A stretch of 27,261 bases of DNA from Deltaproteobacteria bacterium (GCA_013153415.1 JAADEO010000106.1:1-27261); one strand, 5' to 3'. Numbered from the stretch's first letter, positions 1 to 8,077 are shown. Program-made: numbers and translations. Notes: generated by a model not told the origin, from the sequence alone.

Positions 1-79
1 GCCAGCGGTCACTCCACCTGCAATAAAATATTTTACAACCTTGATTATATATATGCAGAAGGCAGCTATTCGGAGCCGG
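1..79. other. Short AT-rich left edge, no gene seen
   Basis: This is the stretch downstream of the minus-strand DUF3857 gene. It is AT-rich (TTGATTATATATATG around 41-55). I see no clear terminator hairpin and no supported open reading frame that continues out of the window. Confidence 0.5.
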
Positions 80-1996
80 TTACTTGAAAAAGATACCCAG
101 GTTGTCGGCCCGGCTCAGGTTGCGGACGGCGGCGAGGAAGGCCGGATATTCCGGGTCGGAATTTTTCAGCAGGCCCCGTTTCTGAGTGATTGTGCGATTG
201 TAGGTCAGGGTTCTGGTTTTGGGGTTGTAGGTGGTTTCGATTGCCCAGTCCAGGTGGGCGAGTTCGCCCCTTTCATTTGCCGGAAATCGGGTCGGTTGCA
301 GGTTTTCCGGCAGTTTGATGATCACCCGGTTGCTGGTTGTCAGATTGTCCGGGATCGCCAGTGGCCGGGTTCTGGAGGTCAGCAGGGTCTGGTAAGGCCG
401 GGCGAAAACCGGGGCGTTGAGAGGGAAGATGATCTCTGTCCGATCGCTCCGGGTGGCAAAGAGGTTGGCGATGGTAAAGCCTCCACTCATAATCAGCGGC
501 TTGCGATCATCCTTGAGGCCGGTGATCTTCAATGGCCCTGCGGCCTGGGCCGTGGGGTTCAAATCATGGAGCATCTGGGAGGTGGCGATCCTCCGTTCTC
601 CGGGCGAGAGATCACGCCAGCGCAAACGCATGCCGGAAGCCATCTCCCCGCGGAGTACCAGGCGGAACTCTCCCTTGACCTGGTGTTTGGCGGAAATCCG
701 GTAGGTGATTTCGCTTTTACCCCGGGCCGCTTCCCGGTCCCGGATAGTCAGCAGCTCGCCACTTTCCAGATCGAGGGCCCGGCAGCCGTCGAAACCGGTG
801 ATTCCTGGAGCCGGTTTTTCCAAGCCGAAATAGAAGAACTCTCCCCGGCACTCTATCAGGGCGGTTTTCCACCAGCCGGGAGAAGGAAAATCGGCATGGT
901 CTTCCAGGAAATCATCCTTGCTGCCGGTCATCAGGATCCTCGGCTTCAGGCCCTGTCGGCGCAGGCGGTCGAAAAACAGCAGAGCTAAGTCGGCATCGGT
1001 ACCGTAACCATTGCGGGCCGTAATTTCCGGTGCCTGGAGTTTGAAAGCGGTCTCCTGAAATGAGATGATATAGGGGGTCGAGGCTTTTCTCAGTTTGCGG
1101 AAAATCCGGTGGCACAGCTCTCTTGCCTTTGCATCGTCACTTCTGTTGTCGGCCAGAATTTCAGTGCTGATCCGGGGGGTGTGGAGCTCGGCACGGAAAA
1201 ACCGGTTGTAAAAAGCGGCAACTTGGCTCTGGCTGGTGAAACTTGAGACCAGCAGGCAGAAACCCTCGTCAACCGGATCCGGGGCCCATTTTTCCGGGAC
1301 CAGGGCGGGAACATCAGTCGCCCGCCAGTGATAAACGGTCTCTCCTTCCCGGTTCCGGTCTATTCTTTCCTTGATCGCAACCTGAGCGGGTTTTTCCCAT
1401 TTCAGATCAAGTCCTGGGGGAACGGTAAAAATCACCTCTTTTTCTCGAATCGGTTCATTGAGGCGGAAGTACTCTTTGCACCAGAAGCCGGTTCGATCCA
1501 GCAGTTCGATTTCCAGCTCGATTTCACTGCCCGGCTCCACAGCCGGCAGGTTGACCACCATCTGCCGGGCCCGCGAGTAGAGGGAGACCTCACTGTTCCA
1601 GGGAGCCGGGATGTCGTGAACCTCCCGTTCGTTGACCTTGATCACGCTGCCGTCGGTGGTCAGAGTGCTGGCCCGGATGAGTTTTGCCGACTGGTGGGAG
1701 CTGTTGTAGGTGAGTTTGAAATCAGCGTAATCCTTCTTTCCCTTGTAGGTCATGATCCGGCGTTTGACGTAGAGCCTGAGCCGGTAGGAACCGTCGGGGT
1801 TGAGGAAATAGTGTTTGCTTATTTTGAGGTTGACGGCGTCACTGTCGCTGTCCGGGCTCGGGATGGTTCGGTGTTCAGTTGTCACCGGGGGCGGGGTTTT
1901 CTGGCCGTGGACCAAGGCTGCCGGGCTCAGAAGCGCGCCAAGCAGGATGAGGGCGCCAAACCGGAGGAGGCGTTTTTCTCGGATAATACTTTTCAC
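80..1996 (-). CDS. DUF3857 / transglutaminase-like protein that has lost its catalytic triad
   Basis: A secreted or periplasmic protein of about 638 aa. Hydrophobic segment FGALILLGALL near the N-terminus is followed by VHGQ, which looks like a signal peptide. The layout matches the upstream paralogue: an N-terminal DUF3857 beta domain, then a transglutaminase-like core, then a C-terminal beta-rich region. The core motif GVCRDKAALL of the paralogue reads GYGTDADLAL here, so the catalytic Cys is Gly. The region expected to hold the His reads WWKTALIE, and no DPT-type Asp motif follows. I infer a binding or structural role rather than enzyme activity. Start choice: a TTG at 2020 lies inside the upstream gene, but a GTG at 1996 sits 5 nt after that gene's stop with AAGGA 9 nt before it, so I prefer GTG. 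The two genes are very likely co-transcribed and translationally coupled. The exact function is unknown. Confidence 0.85.
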   Translation of the reverse strand: MKSIIREKRLLRFGALILLGALLSPAALVHGQKTPPPVTTEHRTIPSPDSDSDAVNLKISKHYFLNPDGSYRLRLYVKRRIMTYKGKKDYADFKLTYNSSHQSAKLIRASTLTTDGSVIKVNEREVHDIPAPWNSEVSLYSRARQMVVNLPAVEPGSEIELEIELLDRTGFWCKEYFRLNEPIREKEVIFTVPPGLDLKWEKPAQVAIKERIDRNREGETVYHWRATDVPALVPEKWAPDPVDEGFCLLVSSFTSQSQVAAFYNRFFRAELHTPRISTEILADNRSDDAKARELCHRIFRKLRKASTPYIISFQETAFKLQAPEITARNGYGTDADLALLFFDRLRRQGLKPRILMTGSKDDFLEDHADFPSPGWWKTALIECRGEFFYFGLEKPAPGITGFDGCRALDLESGELLTIRDREAARGKSEITYRISAKHQVKGEFRLVLRGEMASGMRLRWRDLSPGERRIATSQMLHDLNPTAQAAGPLKITGLKDDRKPLIMSGGFTIANLFATRSDRTEIIFPLNAPVFARPYQTLLTSRTRPLAIPDNLTTSNRVIIKLPENLQPTRFPANERGELAHLDWAIETTYNPKTRTLTYNRTITQKRGLLKNSDPEYPAFLAAVRNLSRADNLGIFFK

Positions 1997-2001
1997 TGCG
2001 A

Positions 2002-4059
2002 TTAATCCTTTGTCTGCCAAGTGATGGATATCGGGGTCCGGGAGAGTTTCAGGTTGCGATTCTGGATCTCAGTCAGCCCCGGGTAGGCGGAGGTCGCGAT
2101 CTCGCTTTTCTTGATCACCAGGCGGCGTTTGAAAACCAGCTCGCGGGGCTTGGTGGAGGTCGCGAAAACCTGGGTGAACTCGGGGGTGTCAATCTTGATA
2201 GTGGCCGGCAGCACGATTTTTCGGGCCGGGTGGGGCAAGGTCAATTTCTCTTCGACGGTGGTGGTGAATGTGTAGCCCAGTTTTATCGGGAAACGTCTTG
2301 CGGTCATATCGGCGCGAGCCAGGATCCAACGGTCCAGCAGGCCGGGGTTTTGCATGCCGGTCACGGGCCGCAGGAGGTTGGTTCCTTGCCCGCTACCGCG
2401 CAGGGCCTTAGGCAGAGAGAATTCTCCACTGAAGCCGAATGGGATCTGCGGGTCGGCCGGATCGGTCCAGTCGATCCGGCTGAGTTCCAGGCCGCAGTAC
2501 TGGTTGAGGAAAAAACCCTTGAGGAAATTCTCGCGTTGCCGGCGGCTCTGGTTCATCATGATCGAGCGCATCATGGTATCGTTGAATCCGGTGCAATGAA
2601 CCTCGATTTTACCCTTCAAAGAGCCTGTTTCGTCAAGCCGGTCACTTATTTTGACCTGAAAGAGATTTCTTTCCGGGGGCAGCGGCGGAGTCAGATCGAG
2701 GTCGTTATGCAACGGGTCGGCGACCAGATAAGAACATTCCCGTTCGTAATCGGGCAGAAACTGGCGGCTGGTTTCCGAGGTCGGATCGAGCAACAGACGG
2801 GTTCGGCCCTGTTTATCGAGAATGGCGACTATGGCGTGATTGAAGTAGGGCAGGGGGATCTCCCGGTCGAGCCGGTCGCCGACCCGGATCAGCACCGGGG
2901 CCGCCCTGAAGCCCGCGCTACGCAGCATGCCGACCAGCAGTGCCGCCTTGTCCCGGCAGACCCCGTGGCGGCGTTGGAAGGTGAGGTTTATATCATGGGG
3001 CTCGAAGCCGGGCCGCCGACTTTCTCCGTTGACTCCCAGATAGCGGATCTTCCGGGCGACAAAGTAGAAAAGGGCGGCGATCTTTTCACGGTCTTCATTT
3101 TTCCCGGAGGTCAGTTTGCTGATTTGCTCTTTCAGTTCGGGGGACGGTTTGAGTTTGTCTTCAACCAGGCTGCTGTACCAGCTGGAAATCGCCTGCCAGT
3201 CGGGCAGGGTCGAATAGAGCAGCCGCATTGCCACCCGGCGGAAGGAGGGCATCTCCGGCTCCGGAACGATCATCGGAACGTTGCGGAAATGCCAGCGCCG
3301 GATTATTTTTTGATCCTTGCCGGGCAGTCGGACTTGCCTGTAAGCAACGCAGCCTTTGACCTCGTTTTTGATCAGCCAGTTGAGCCGGGTGTCGACCGGA
3401 GTGGTGATCGTGAACAGATAGGAGCGGATGGGGATATCGTACTGGCCCAGAATGGAGCCGTAAAACTGGTCCGGAATTACCATTTTGAAGGTGTGGCGGT
3501 TGATCCGGTAGTGAATGGTGTCCCCCACCTCCAGTCCGGGCAGGAAAATCTTGATGGTTTTTTCGAGAGGGTTGTAGATGTTCATGCGGCTGTTGCCGGA
3601 AGAGGTTTCTTCCCGCCGGCAGGCTTTAAGATCAACCGGGCGGGCTCTACCGTCATGGATGATTTCACAGCTGATGATCTCGAGGCGGTCGTAAGCTTTG
3701 TTGAGATAGAAGCTTAAGACCTCATGATTTTGTTTGCCCTCCTCATCGAGAACCGTGATGTAGACATCGTCACTGTTGCTTCGGGAACCGTCGTCCAGTT
3801 GCTCGACATGCTCGATTTCCGAGGCGAGTACGGCGTGGGCATAAGGATAGGTGGTCCGGTTGATCTTTTTCAGCCATTGGAAGGATGCGCCCGTTTCGGT
3901 TGCGAAACTGGTTGCCGGTAGTTGAAAAAGGAGTACCAGCAGGAGGGTCAGAACAACCCGCTTCCCCGATTTCAGGCGACCCGATTCAGGGTAAACGGTG
4001 GAGCTGCGAGAAGCGTTTTCATGCTCTCTGTTCGTGTCGCAATATTTGAATGTTTTCAT
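2002..4059 (-). CDS. Secreted DUF3857 and transglutaminase-core protein
   Basis: A 685-aa protein. After a polar N-terminus there is a strong hydrophobic segment at residues 35-50 (VVLTLLLVLLFQLPATSFA), consistent with a signal peptide or anchor. Residues about 60-270 match the DUF3857 style, and about 320-430 a transglutaminase core. The triad is visible as Cys368 in RRHGVCRDKAALL, His408 in YFNHAIVAI and Asp425 in LLLDPTSE. Proteins of this family are common in Bacteroidetes and Deltaproteobacteria, are exported, and mostly lack assigned substrates; peptidase or amide-crosslinking chemistry is the family expectation. The first residues before the signal are unusually long, so the true start may be further in; the ATG used has only a weak ribosome site (TAGAGA). 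It forms an operon with the triad-less paralogue that follows. Confidence 0.88.
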   Translation of the reverse strand: MKTFKYCDTNREHENASRSSTVYPESGRLKSGKRVVLTLLLVLLFQLPATSFATETGASFQWLKKINRTTYPYAHAVLASEIEHVEQLDDGSRSNSDDVYITVLDEEGKQNHEVLSFYLNKAYDRLEIISCEIIHDGRARPVDLKACRREETSSGNSRMNIYNPLEKTIKIFLPGLEVGDTIHYRINRHTFKMVIPDQFYGSILGQYDIPIRSYLFTITTPVDTRLNWLIKNEVKGCVAYRQVRLPGKDQKIIRRWHFRNVPMIVPEPEMPSFRRVAMRLLYSTLPDWQAISSWYSSLVEDKLKPSPELKEQISKLTSGKNEDREKIAALFYFVARKIRYLGVNGESRRPGFEPHDINLTFQRRHGVCRDKAALLVGMLRSAGFRAAPVLIRVGDRLDREIPLPYFNHAIVAILDKQGRTRLLLDPTSETSRQFLPDYERECSYLVADPLHNDLDLTPPLPPERNLFQVKISDRLDETGSLKGKIEVHCTGFNDTMMRSIMMNQSRRQRENFLKGFFLNQYCGLELSRIDWTDPADPQIPFGFSGEFSLPKALRGSGQGTNLLRPVTGMQNPGLLDRWILARADMTARRFPIKLGYTFTTTVEEKLTLPHPARKIVLPATIKIDTPEFTQVFATSTKPRELVFKRRLVIKKSEIATSAYPGLTEIQNRNLKLSRTPISITWQTKD

Positions 4060-4342
4060 GAGGTAATCTCTAGGCGTTCTTTATTATTGCCGTTTTGGAA
4101 TTTTCAAGAGGATTCCCACAAGTTTTTTCACAACCGATGTGGATAAGTCGGCAAAAGGCCGTGATTATTGGAGTATGACGGTTTTTGCGATGTAAGCACT
4201 TGAAATTATTGGCTATTGTTTTTGGGTTGAAAGTGTATCTCTTTACTTTTCTTTCCGATATCTTTAATGATTACAAGGTATTTATCTCTTTTTTAAAGAG
4301 TTGTTCACAGGTTGTTAACAGAGGTGATTTCACTGTTTCCGA
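4060..4342. other. AT-rich intergenic spacer with DnaA-box-like sites
   Basis: A 283-bp stretch between two minus-strand genes, clearly richer in A+T than its surroundings. It must contain the promoter of the gene starting at 4059: a possible -35 TTGAAA (minus strand, near 4105) lies upstream of AATAAT, but the spacing is poor. DnaA-type sequences cluster at 4124-4146, with a further near match TTGTTCACA at 4301-4309. No gene is seen. Confidence 0.5.
4124..4146. promoter_or_regulatory. Pair of DnaA-box matches
   Basis: TGTGGATAA at 4138-4146 is an exact minus-strand copy of the consensus DnaA box TTATCCACA. TTTTTCACA at 4124-4132 fits the relaxed form TTWTNCACA on the plus strand. The two face each other 5 nt apart. 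Binding is inferred; short boxes also occur by chance. Confidence 0.4.
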
Positions 4343-5587
4343 TCAGGCCGTTCTCCGGTTGCGCCGCAAGGCCTGGATACGATTGAGCAGGGGAGGATGG
4401 CTGTAGTGCAGGAAGACGTAAAAAGGGTGAGGTGTCAGGTTGGCAAGATTATCCCGAGCCAACTTTTTCAAAGCCGTGATCAGGGTTTCGGCATCCTTGG
4501 TAGTGGCCGCGGCAAAAGCGTCGGCCTGGAACTCATGACGCCGGGAAAGGGCCTGGAAAAGTGGAGAAATGATCATTTCCACCGGGGTGAAGAGGAGGCT
4601 GAAAAAGACCAGGCCGGCTGCCGGAGAGATGTGCTCCAGGCCAAAAGCCCGGTAGAGATCGGGCTGTTTGATAAACCAGCCCAGCAGGTAGAAGATGATG
4701 CCCTGGTGGATGATGGCGATAGTGGTCATTATCAAGATGTGCTTTTTCTTGTAATGGCCGATCTCGTGGGCGAGGATCGCTTTGAGTTCATTCGGGGTGT
4801 GCTGGCTGACCAGGGTGTCGTAGAGTGCGACTCGCCGATGGCGACCGAAACCGGTGAAAAAAGCATTGCCTTTGCCCGAGCGTTTGGAGCCGTCGATGAT
4901 AAAAACCTGGTCGAGGGGAAAGTCCACTTGGCGGCCGTATCGCTGCAGGGTCTCTTTCAGTTCCCCATCCTCTAACGGGGTGAATTTGTTGAAGAGTGGC
5001 ATGATCCAGGTGGGGGCGATGATCTGGATGGCGAGGGTAAAGATGGCGGTGGTCAGCCAGGCGAAGAGCCACGCCTGTTCGCCGGCGCTCTCGAGAAACC
5101 AGAGAATTGCCGCCAGCAGCGGGGTGCCGAGAAGCAGGGTCAGGATGATTATCTTGGCCCGGTCGAGGAGGAAGGTTTTCCAACTGGTCCGGTTGAAGCC
5201 GAAACGCTCTTCAATCACAAAAGTCCGATAGAGGGAAAAAGGCAGGTTGATTAAAGCCCGGGCCAGGAGAAGGAAGCCGATGAAACAGAGTCCTTGGAGC
5301 AGAGGCGAGTCGCTCAGCTGCCGGCACCAGAGATCGAGTTTACGAAATCCTCCGCCGCCCCAGAAAATCAGGATCGCAGCCAGGTTGAAGAGCTCGGCCA
5401 CTTGGTCAAAAACGGTTGTGACTTTGAGGTATTCGCGGTTTTTATGATAATTCTCAGGATCGATCAAGTCCCTGAACTCCTCCGGCGGGGTTGGGGACTG
5501 GTGGCGGAGATTTAAGATGTCGGCGATCAGGCCGATGGCGTAATCAGCCAGCAGGGCGATGAGAATAAAAGCAGCGTAACCGTTCAC
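4343..5587 (-). CDS. Ste24-type M48 family membrane metalloprotease
   Basis: A 414-aa integral membrane zinc protease, the usual length for Ste24/CAAX-protease-1 homologues. Membrane segments are visible near residues 5-25, 65-77, 98-115, 145-165, 172-192, 288-305 and 320-345. The zinc motif HEIGH spans residues 274-278 (LAHEIGHYKKKH), and the third ligand is Glu352 in RRHEFQADAFAA. The N-terminal half matches the Peptidase_M48_N type. In eukaryotes the family trims prenylated proteins; bacterial members are thought to act in membrane protein quality control, and no prenylated substrate is implied here. The start is GTG at 5587 with a weak ribosome site, so it is only moderately certain. It stands alone between an AT-rich spacer and the ferredoxin gene's terminator. 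Confidence 0.93.
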   Translation of the reverse strand: MNGYAAFILIALLADYAIGLIADILNLRHQSPTPPEEFRDLIDPENYHKNREYLKVTTVFDQVAELFNLAAILIFWGGGGFRKLDLWCRQLSDSPLLQGLCFIGFLLLARALINLPFSLYRTFVIEERFGFNRTSWKTFLLDRAKIIILTLLLGTPLLAAILWFLESAGEQAWLFAWLTTAIFTLAIQIIAPTWIMPLFNKFTPLEDGELKETLQRYGRQVDFPLDQVFIIDGSKRSGKGNAFFTGFGRHRRVALYDTLVSQHTPNELKAILAHEIGHYKKKHILIMTTIAIIHQGIIFYLLGWFIKQPDLYRAFGLEHISPAAGLVFFSLLFTPVEMIISPLFQALSRRHEFQADAFAAATTKDAETLITALKKLARDNLANLTPHPFYVFLHYSHPPLLNRIQALRRNRRTA

Positions 5588-5665
5588 TTGTGATTAACCC
5601 CGAAACCGGAAAAGGTGGAAAAGGCGTTTATGACGGTTTTCGGGCCCGAAGTCAATGGTCTTGCA

Positions 5666-5694
5666 CGGCCGGCAGGAAAAAATTCTGCCGGCCG
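5666..5694 (-). terminator. Hairpin terminator after the ferredoxin-domain gene
   Basis: Perfect 10-bp arms CGGCCGGCAG / CTGCCGGCCG enclose a 9-nt A/T loop. It lies 11 nt past the stop of the minus-strand gene ending at 5706. There is no T-run after the stem, so it may act as a mRNA 3-prime stabiliser or need Rho. Confidence 0.65.
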
Positions 5695-5705
5695 CAATAT
5701 TCAGA

Positions 5706-6455
5706 TCAATTGAGCGGCTCGCCTTTGAGATTGAGTACGATCCCGGTGATCGGTACGGTCTTTCCAGACCGGGACAAAGCCTTCTCAACCGCCACCGGAA
5801 GGCCGGAACAGCAGGGTACTTCCATAGTTACGACGGTAATGCTGTTGATCATATTTTTGCTGAAGATCTCGGTAAAGCGTTCTTCGTAATCGGGCAGGTC
5901 ATCGAACTTGGGGCAGCCCATCATGACGATACGATTTTTGAGCAGGTTCTGGTGCAGTCCGGCATAAGCTACGGCGGCACAGTCGGCCAGGATCAGGAGG
6001 TCGGCATTCTGCAGAAATGGTGCGTGAGCCGGGATCAGGCGGATCTGGACCGGCCAGTGTCCCAGGGCCGAGACCGGGACGGCAGCGTCATTTGCATCGC
6101 CCCCGCAGCCGCAACCGCAGCTGTCGCTGGCAAAGGTCTGCATCTGGGTCGAGGGGCAGCCGCAGGCCAGGGTTTCCTGGCTGCTGCCATCGGGTGCAGT
6201 ATTATCCTTGCGGTTTTTGAGATATTCTTCGACCGCTTCCGGGTCGAAATCTTCGGCCATTCGTTCGACAATCGAGATGGCCCCCTGGGGACAGTCGCCC
6301 AGGCAGGCGCCGAGACCGTCGCAATATTTTTCCGCCACCACCCGGGCCTTGCCGTCGATCACCTGGATCGCGCCTTCATCACAGGCAGGAACGCATTGGC
6401 CGCAGCCGTCACACAACTCTTCATCGATCTGGATGATTTTTCTCATAATTTTCAT
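5706..6455 (-). CDS. Ferredoxin-domain iron-sulfur protein with Cys-rich C-terminal part
   Basis: A 249-aa cytoplasmic protein. Residues 5-62 form a two-cluster ferredoxin domain. The first cluster has Cys15, 18, 21 and 25 (CDGCGQCVPAC). The second reads CDGLGACLGDCP, with Cys45, Cys51 and Cys55 but Leu48 where a fourth Cys is usual, so a 3Fe-4S or three-Cys cluster is possible. A flexible section holds a run of cysteines (CGCGCGG), and the C-terminal half carries LADCAAVAYAG, GCPKFDD and VPCCSGL, suggestive of a further metal or redox site. It starts 3 nt after the stop of the HD-like gene with a good ribosome site (GGGAGAA), so the two are co-expressed. The arrangement beside a CRP/FNR regulator suggests redox or nitrosative stress. 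Its electron partner is not known to me. Confidence 0.88.
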   Translation of the reverse strand: MKIMRKIIQIDEELCDGCGQCVPACDEGAIQVIDGKARVVAEKYCDGLGACLGDCPQGAISIVERMAEDFDPEAVEEYLKNRKDNTAPDGSSQETLACGCPSTQMQTFASDSCGCGCGGDANDAAVPVSALGHWPVQIRLIPAHAPFLQNADLLILADCAAVAYAGLHQNLLKNRIVMMGCPKFDDLPDYEERFTEIFSKNMINSITVVTMEVPCCSGLPVAVEKALSRSGKTVPITGIVLNLKGEPLN

Positions 6456-6458
6456 AGC

Positions 6459-7187
6459 TTATTCTCCCTCTTTGATAATGATGCTTTTGCGGGCCAGCTC
6501 TCGGCCGCTTTCGGTCATGAAATCATTTTGCAAATGCTCTTCCAGTTGCTCCTGGCTTAATGGATTTTCCTGGTTGAGAGTCTGGAGCTCGAAAATCCGC
6601 AAGGCATCGTGGACGCACTGGAAATCGAGATTCTCATCTTTGCCGGGATGGTGAAGGTGGTCGAGGATGGCCAGCACCTGTTCAGTCAGCTCCTCCTTGG
6701 CTTTCAGGCTTTCGAGGATCTCCCGGCCCAGGCGGACGGCCTCTTTCTCCAGCTTTTCGGGACTCGGATTTTCATCGCCCTTGGCCCCGATGTTGTGCAG
6801 GTAGGCGGCGCAGAGCACAATAGCCGGATTGGCGCCCTCTTCAGGGGCCAGTTTGCCGGCGAAACGGGCTACCTTGGTGGCTTGGCCGACATTGCGAAAA
6901 TCCTTGCGGAAATGCATCTTCATTTTGATTGCGACCCTATCTTTCAGGAGGTCATCCCGTCCGGCCAGAAGTTCCGGCGGCAACTCGCCCATGCACTGTT
7001 CGGCATATTGGCAGTACGAGGCGCAGCCGAAATCCATTTTGGGGTTGATGACCTGTTTGCCGCAACCTTGGCATTTGGCCGTGGTCTGATCCTTGAAGAA
7101 CTCAATTTCGGTGCCGCAGTCGGGGCATTTGGCATCGAAGATGGCATCGTGTTTCCAGTAGCGGGAATCCTGTCCGGGACAACGCAT
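6459..7187 (-). CDS. HD-fold phosphohydrolase-like protein with N-terminal zinc-ribbon cysteines
   Basis: A 242-aa soluble protein. The N-terminus holds two CxxC pairs, Cys21/24 (CPDC) and Cys39/42 (CQGC), typical of a zinc ribbon, then a third cysteine set Cys55, 59, 65 (CASYCQYAEQC) that could hold metal or an Fe-S cluster. From about residue 90 it looks like an all-helical HD domain: an early His92, the core motif as AAYLHNIGAKG (His131-Asn132), and a later HLHHPGKDE. The defining HD doublet is therefore HN, which could alter or abolish metal-dependent phosphohydrolase activity. The start has GGGAGAG 8 nt upstream. It is the first gene of a two-gene operon with the ferredoxin-domain gene and is divergent from a CRP/FNR regulator, which probably controls it. 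Substrate unknown. Confidence 0.8.
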   Translation of the reverse strand: MRCPGQDSRYWKHDAIFDAKCPDCGTEIEFFKDQTTAKCQGCGKQVINPKMDFGCASYCQYAEQCMGELPPELLAGRDDLLKDRVAIKMKMHFRKDFRNVGQATKVARFAGKLAPEEGANPAIVLCAAYLHNIGAKGDENPSPEKLEKEAVRLGREILESLKAKEELTEQVLAILDHLHHPGKDENLDFQCVHDALRIFELQTLNQENPLSQEQLEEHLQNDFMTESGRELARKSIIIKEGE

Positions 7188-7209
7188 GATAATCTCTCCC
7201 TTTCGAGCT

Positions 7210-7228
7210 CACGGTCGCAATGACCGTG
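7210..7228 (-). promoter_or_regulatory. Hairpin in the leader of the HD-like gene
   Basis: Perfect 7-bp arms CACGGTC / GACCGTG with a GCAAT loop, 23 nt upstream of the minus-strand start codon. It lies between a probable -10 (GATAAT, 7245-7250 on the minus strand) and the ribosome site, so it would be in the mRNA leader. It could also be a DNA operator. Confidence 0.45.
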
Positions 7229-7278
7229 GTTAATGTGAACCAATATTATCTTTTTAATGCTTTTCGCTGCGGTTATCT

Positions 7279-7292
7279 TTGACTTAAGTCAA
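7279..7292. promoter_or_regulatory. FNR/HcpR-type palindrome
   Basis: TTGACTTAAGTCAA is a perfect 14-bp palindrome with the TTGAC-N4-GTCAA architecture bound by CRP/FNR-family dimers such as FNR, DNR and HcpR. Its centre is about 47 nt upstream of the expected start of transcription for the HD-like operon (if GATAAT at 7245-7250 is the -10), near the class II activator position. It lies 42 nt before the regulator's own ATG, so autoregulation is also likely. Confidence 0.75.
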
Positions 7293-7333
7293 CCGGGACT
7301 TTTTTTGAGTTCATCTTGTCGGAAGGTTGTGAT

Positions 7334-8077
7334 ATGGAAGAGACTGAAAAAAAGGAGCAGGGGGGGAGAAAAACCGGAATGAACGGGGAACAGTGCCAAT
7401 CTTTACTGAAGTGGCTGGGGGAGACCTCACTTTTTGCCGGGATGCCCGATGCCCATCTGCAGGAGCTTTGCGGCATCGCCATGGTGGTCAGCTATAAGCG
7501 CCGGGCCCTGATTTTCAGTGCCGGGGATCCGGGTAGCGGTTTCTATCTGGTTATGGAGGGGCGGGTGAAGGTCTACATGATTTCATCCGATGGCAAGGAG
7601 CAGATCCTGCATATCCTGGGGCCCGGGGAGCCATTCGGTGAGGCCCCGGTGTTTGCCGGCCGGAGTTTCCCGGCTCATGCCGTGGCTCTCGATGACTGTC
7701 GTCTGGTCTTTCTTCCCCGCGAAGCCTTTGTCGAACTGGTGACCGCCAATCCTTCACTGGCGCTGAACCTTCTGGCGGTTTTATCGCAGCGTCTGCGGCA
7801 GTTCGCCAAGATGGTCGATTCCCTCTCTTTGAAGGAGGTTCCCGGTCGGCTGGCGGCTCATCTCCTGTATCTGAGCGCCAAACAGGCCGATAAAGACGTA
7901 CTGGAGCTCGATCTTTCGAAAACCCAGCTGGCCAGTCTCCTGGGGACGATTCCGGAAACCCTGTCGCGGATCCTGAGCAAGTTGCAACGGGCCGGCTACA
8001 TCCGGATCGCGGGGGCGAAGGTTACGATTGTCGATCGGGAGAGGCTGGAGGAGTTGGCCGAGGTCGGTCGTTTTTAG
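7334..8077 (+). CDS. CRP/FNR family transcriptional regulator
   Basis: A 247-aa dimeric DNA-binding regulator. Residues about 20-145 form a cyclic-nucleotide-binding-type beta barrel (GSGFYLVMEGRVKVYMIS, PGEPFGEAPVF). A long dimer helix follows, then a C-terminal winged helix-turn-helix with TQLASLLGTIPETLSRILSK as the recognition region. It lacks the N-terminal four-cysteine cluster of classical FNR, so it does not sense oxygen through that cluster; HcpR and DNR-type members of the family use other ligands or haem. The TIPETLSR recognition helix fits half-sites of TTGAC type, matching the palindrome upstream. I chose ATG 7334, preceded by GGAAGG at 7 nt, over an upstream TTG at 7316. Its most probable targets are itself and the divergent HD/ferredoxin pair. 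Confidence 0.92.
   Translation: MEETEKKEQGGRKTGMNGEQCQSLLKWLGETSLFAGMPDAHLQELCGIAMVVSYKRRALIFSAGDPGSGFYLVMEGRVKVYMISSDGKEQILHILGPGEPFGEAPVFAGRSFPAHAVALDDCRLVFLPREAFVELVTANPSLALNLLAVLSQRLRQFAKMVDSLSLKEVPGRLAAHLLYLSAKQADKDVLELDLSKTQLASLLGTIPETLSRILSKLQRAGYIRIAGAKVTIVDRERLEELAEVGRF

Noticed and set aside
1997..2020. Extended TTG start for the second DUF3857 gene
   Set aside because: A GTG at 1996 directly after the upstream stop with AAGGA at 9 nt gives a more natural start and puts the signal peptide at the N-terminus.
2230..3717. 495-codon plus-strand open frame
   Set aside because: Antisense shadow of the transglutaminase-core gene, which has a visible triad and signal peptide.
4287..4301. 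Terminator for the M48 protease gene
   Set aside because: CTCTTTTTTAAAGAG is a short A/T hairpin without GC pairs, too weak to support a call.
4060..4342. Chromosomal origin of replication
   Set aside because: DnaA-like sites and AT richness are present, but dnaA, gidA/mnmG, rpmH or parAB are not adjacent, so I only call it a DnaA-box cluster.
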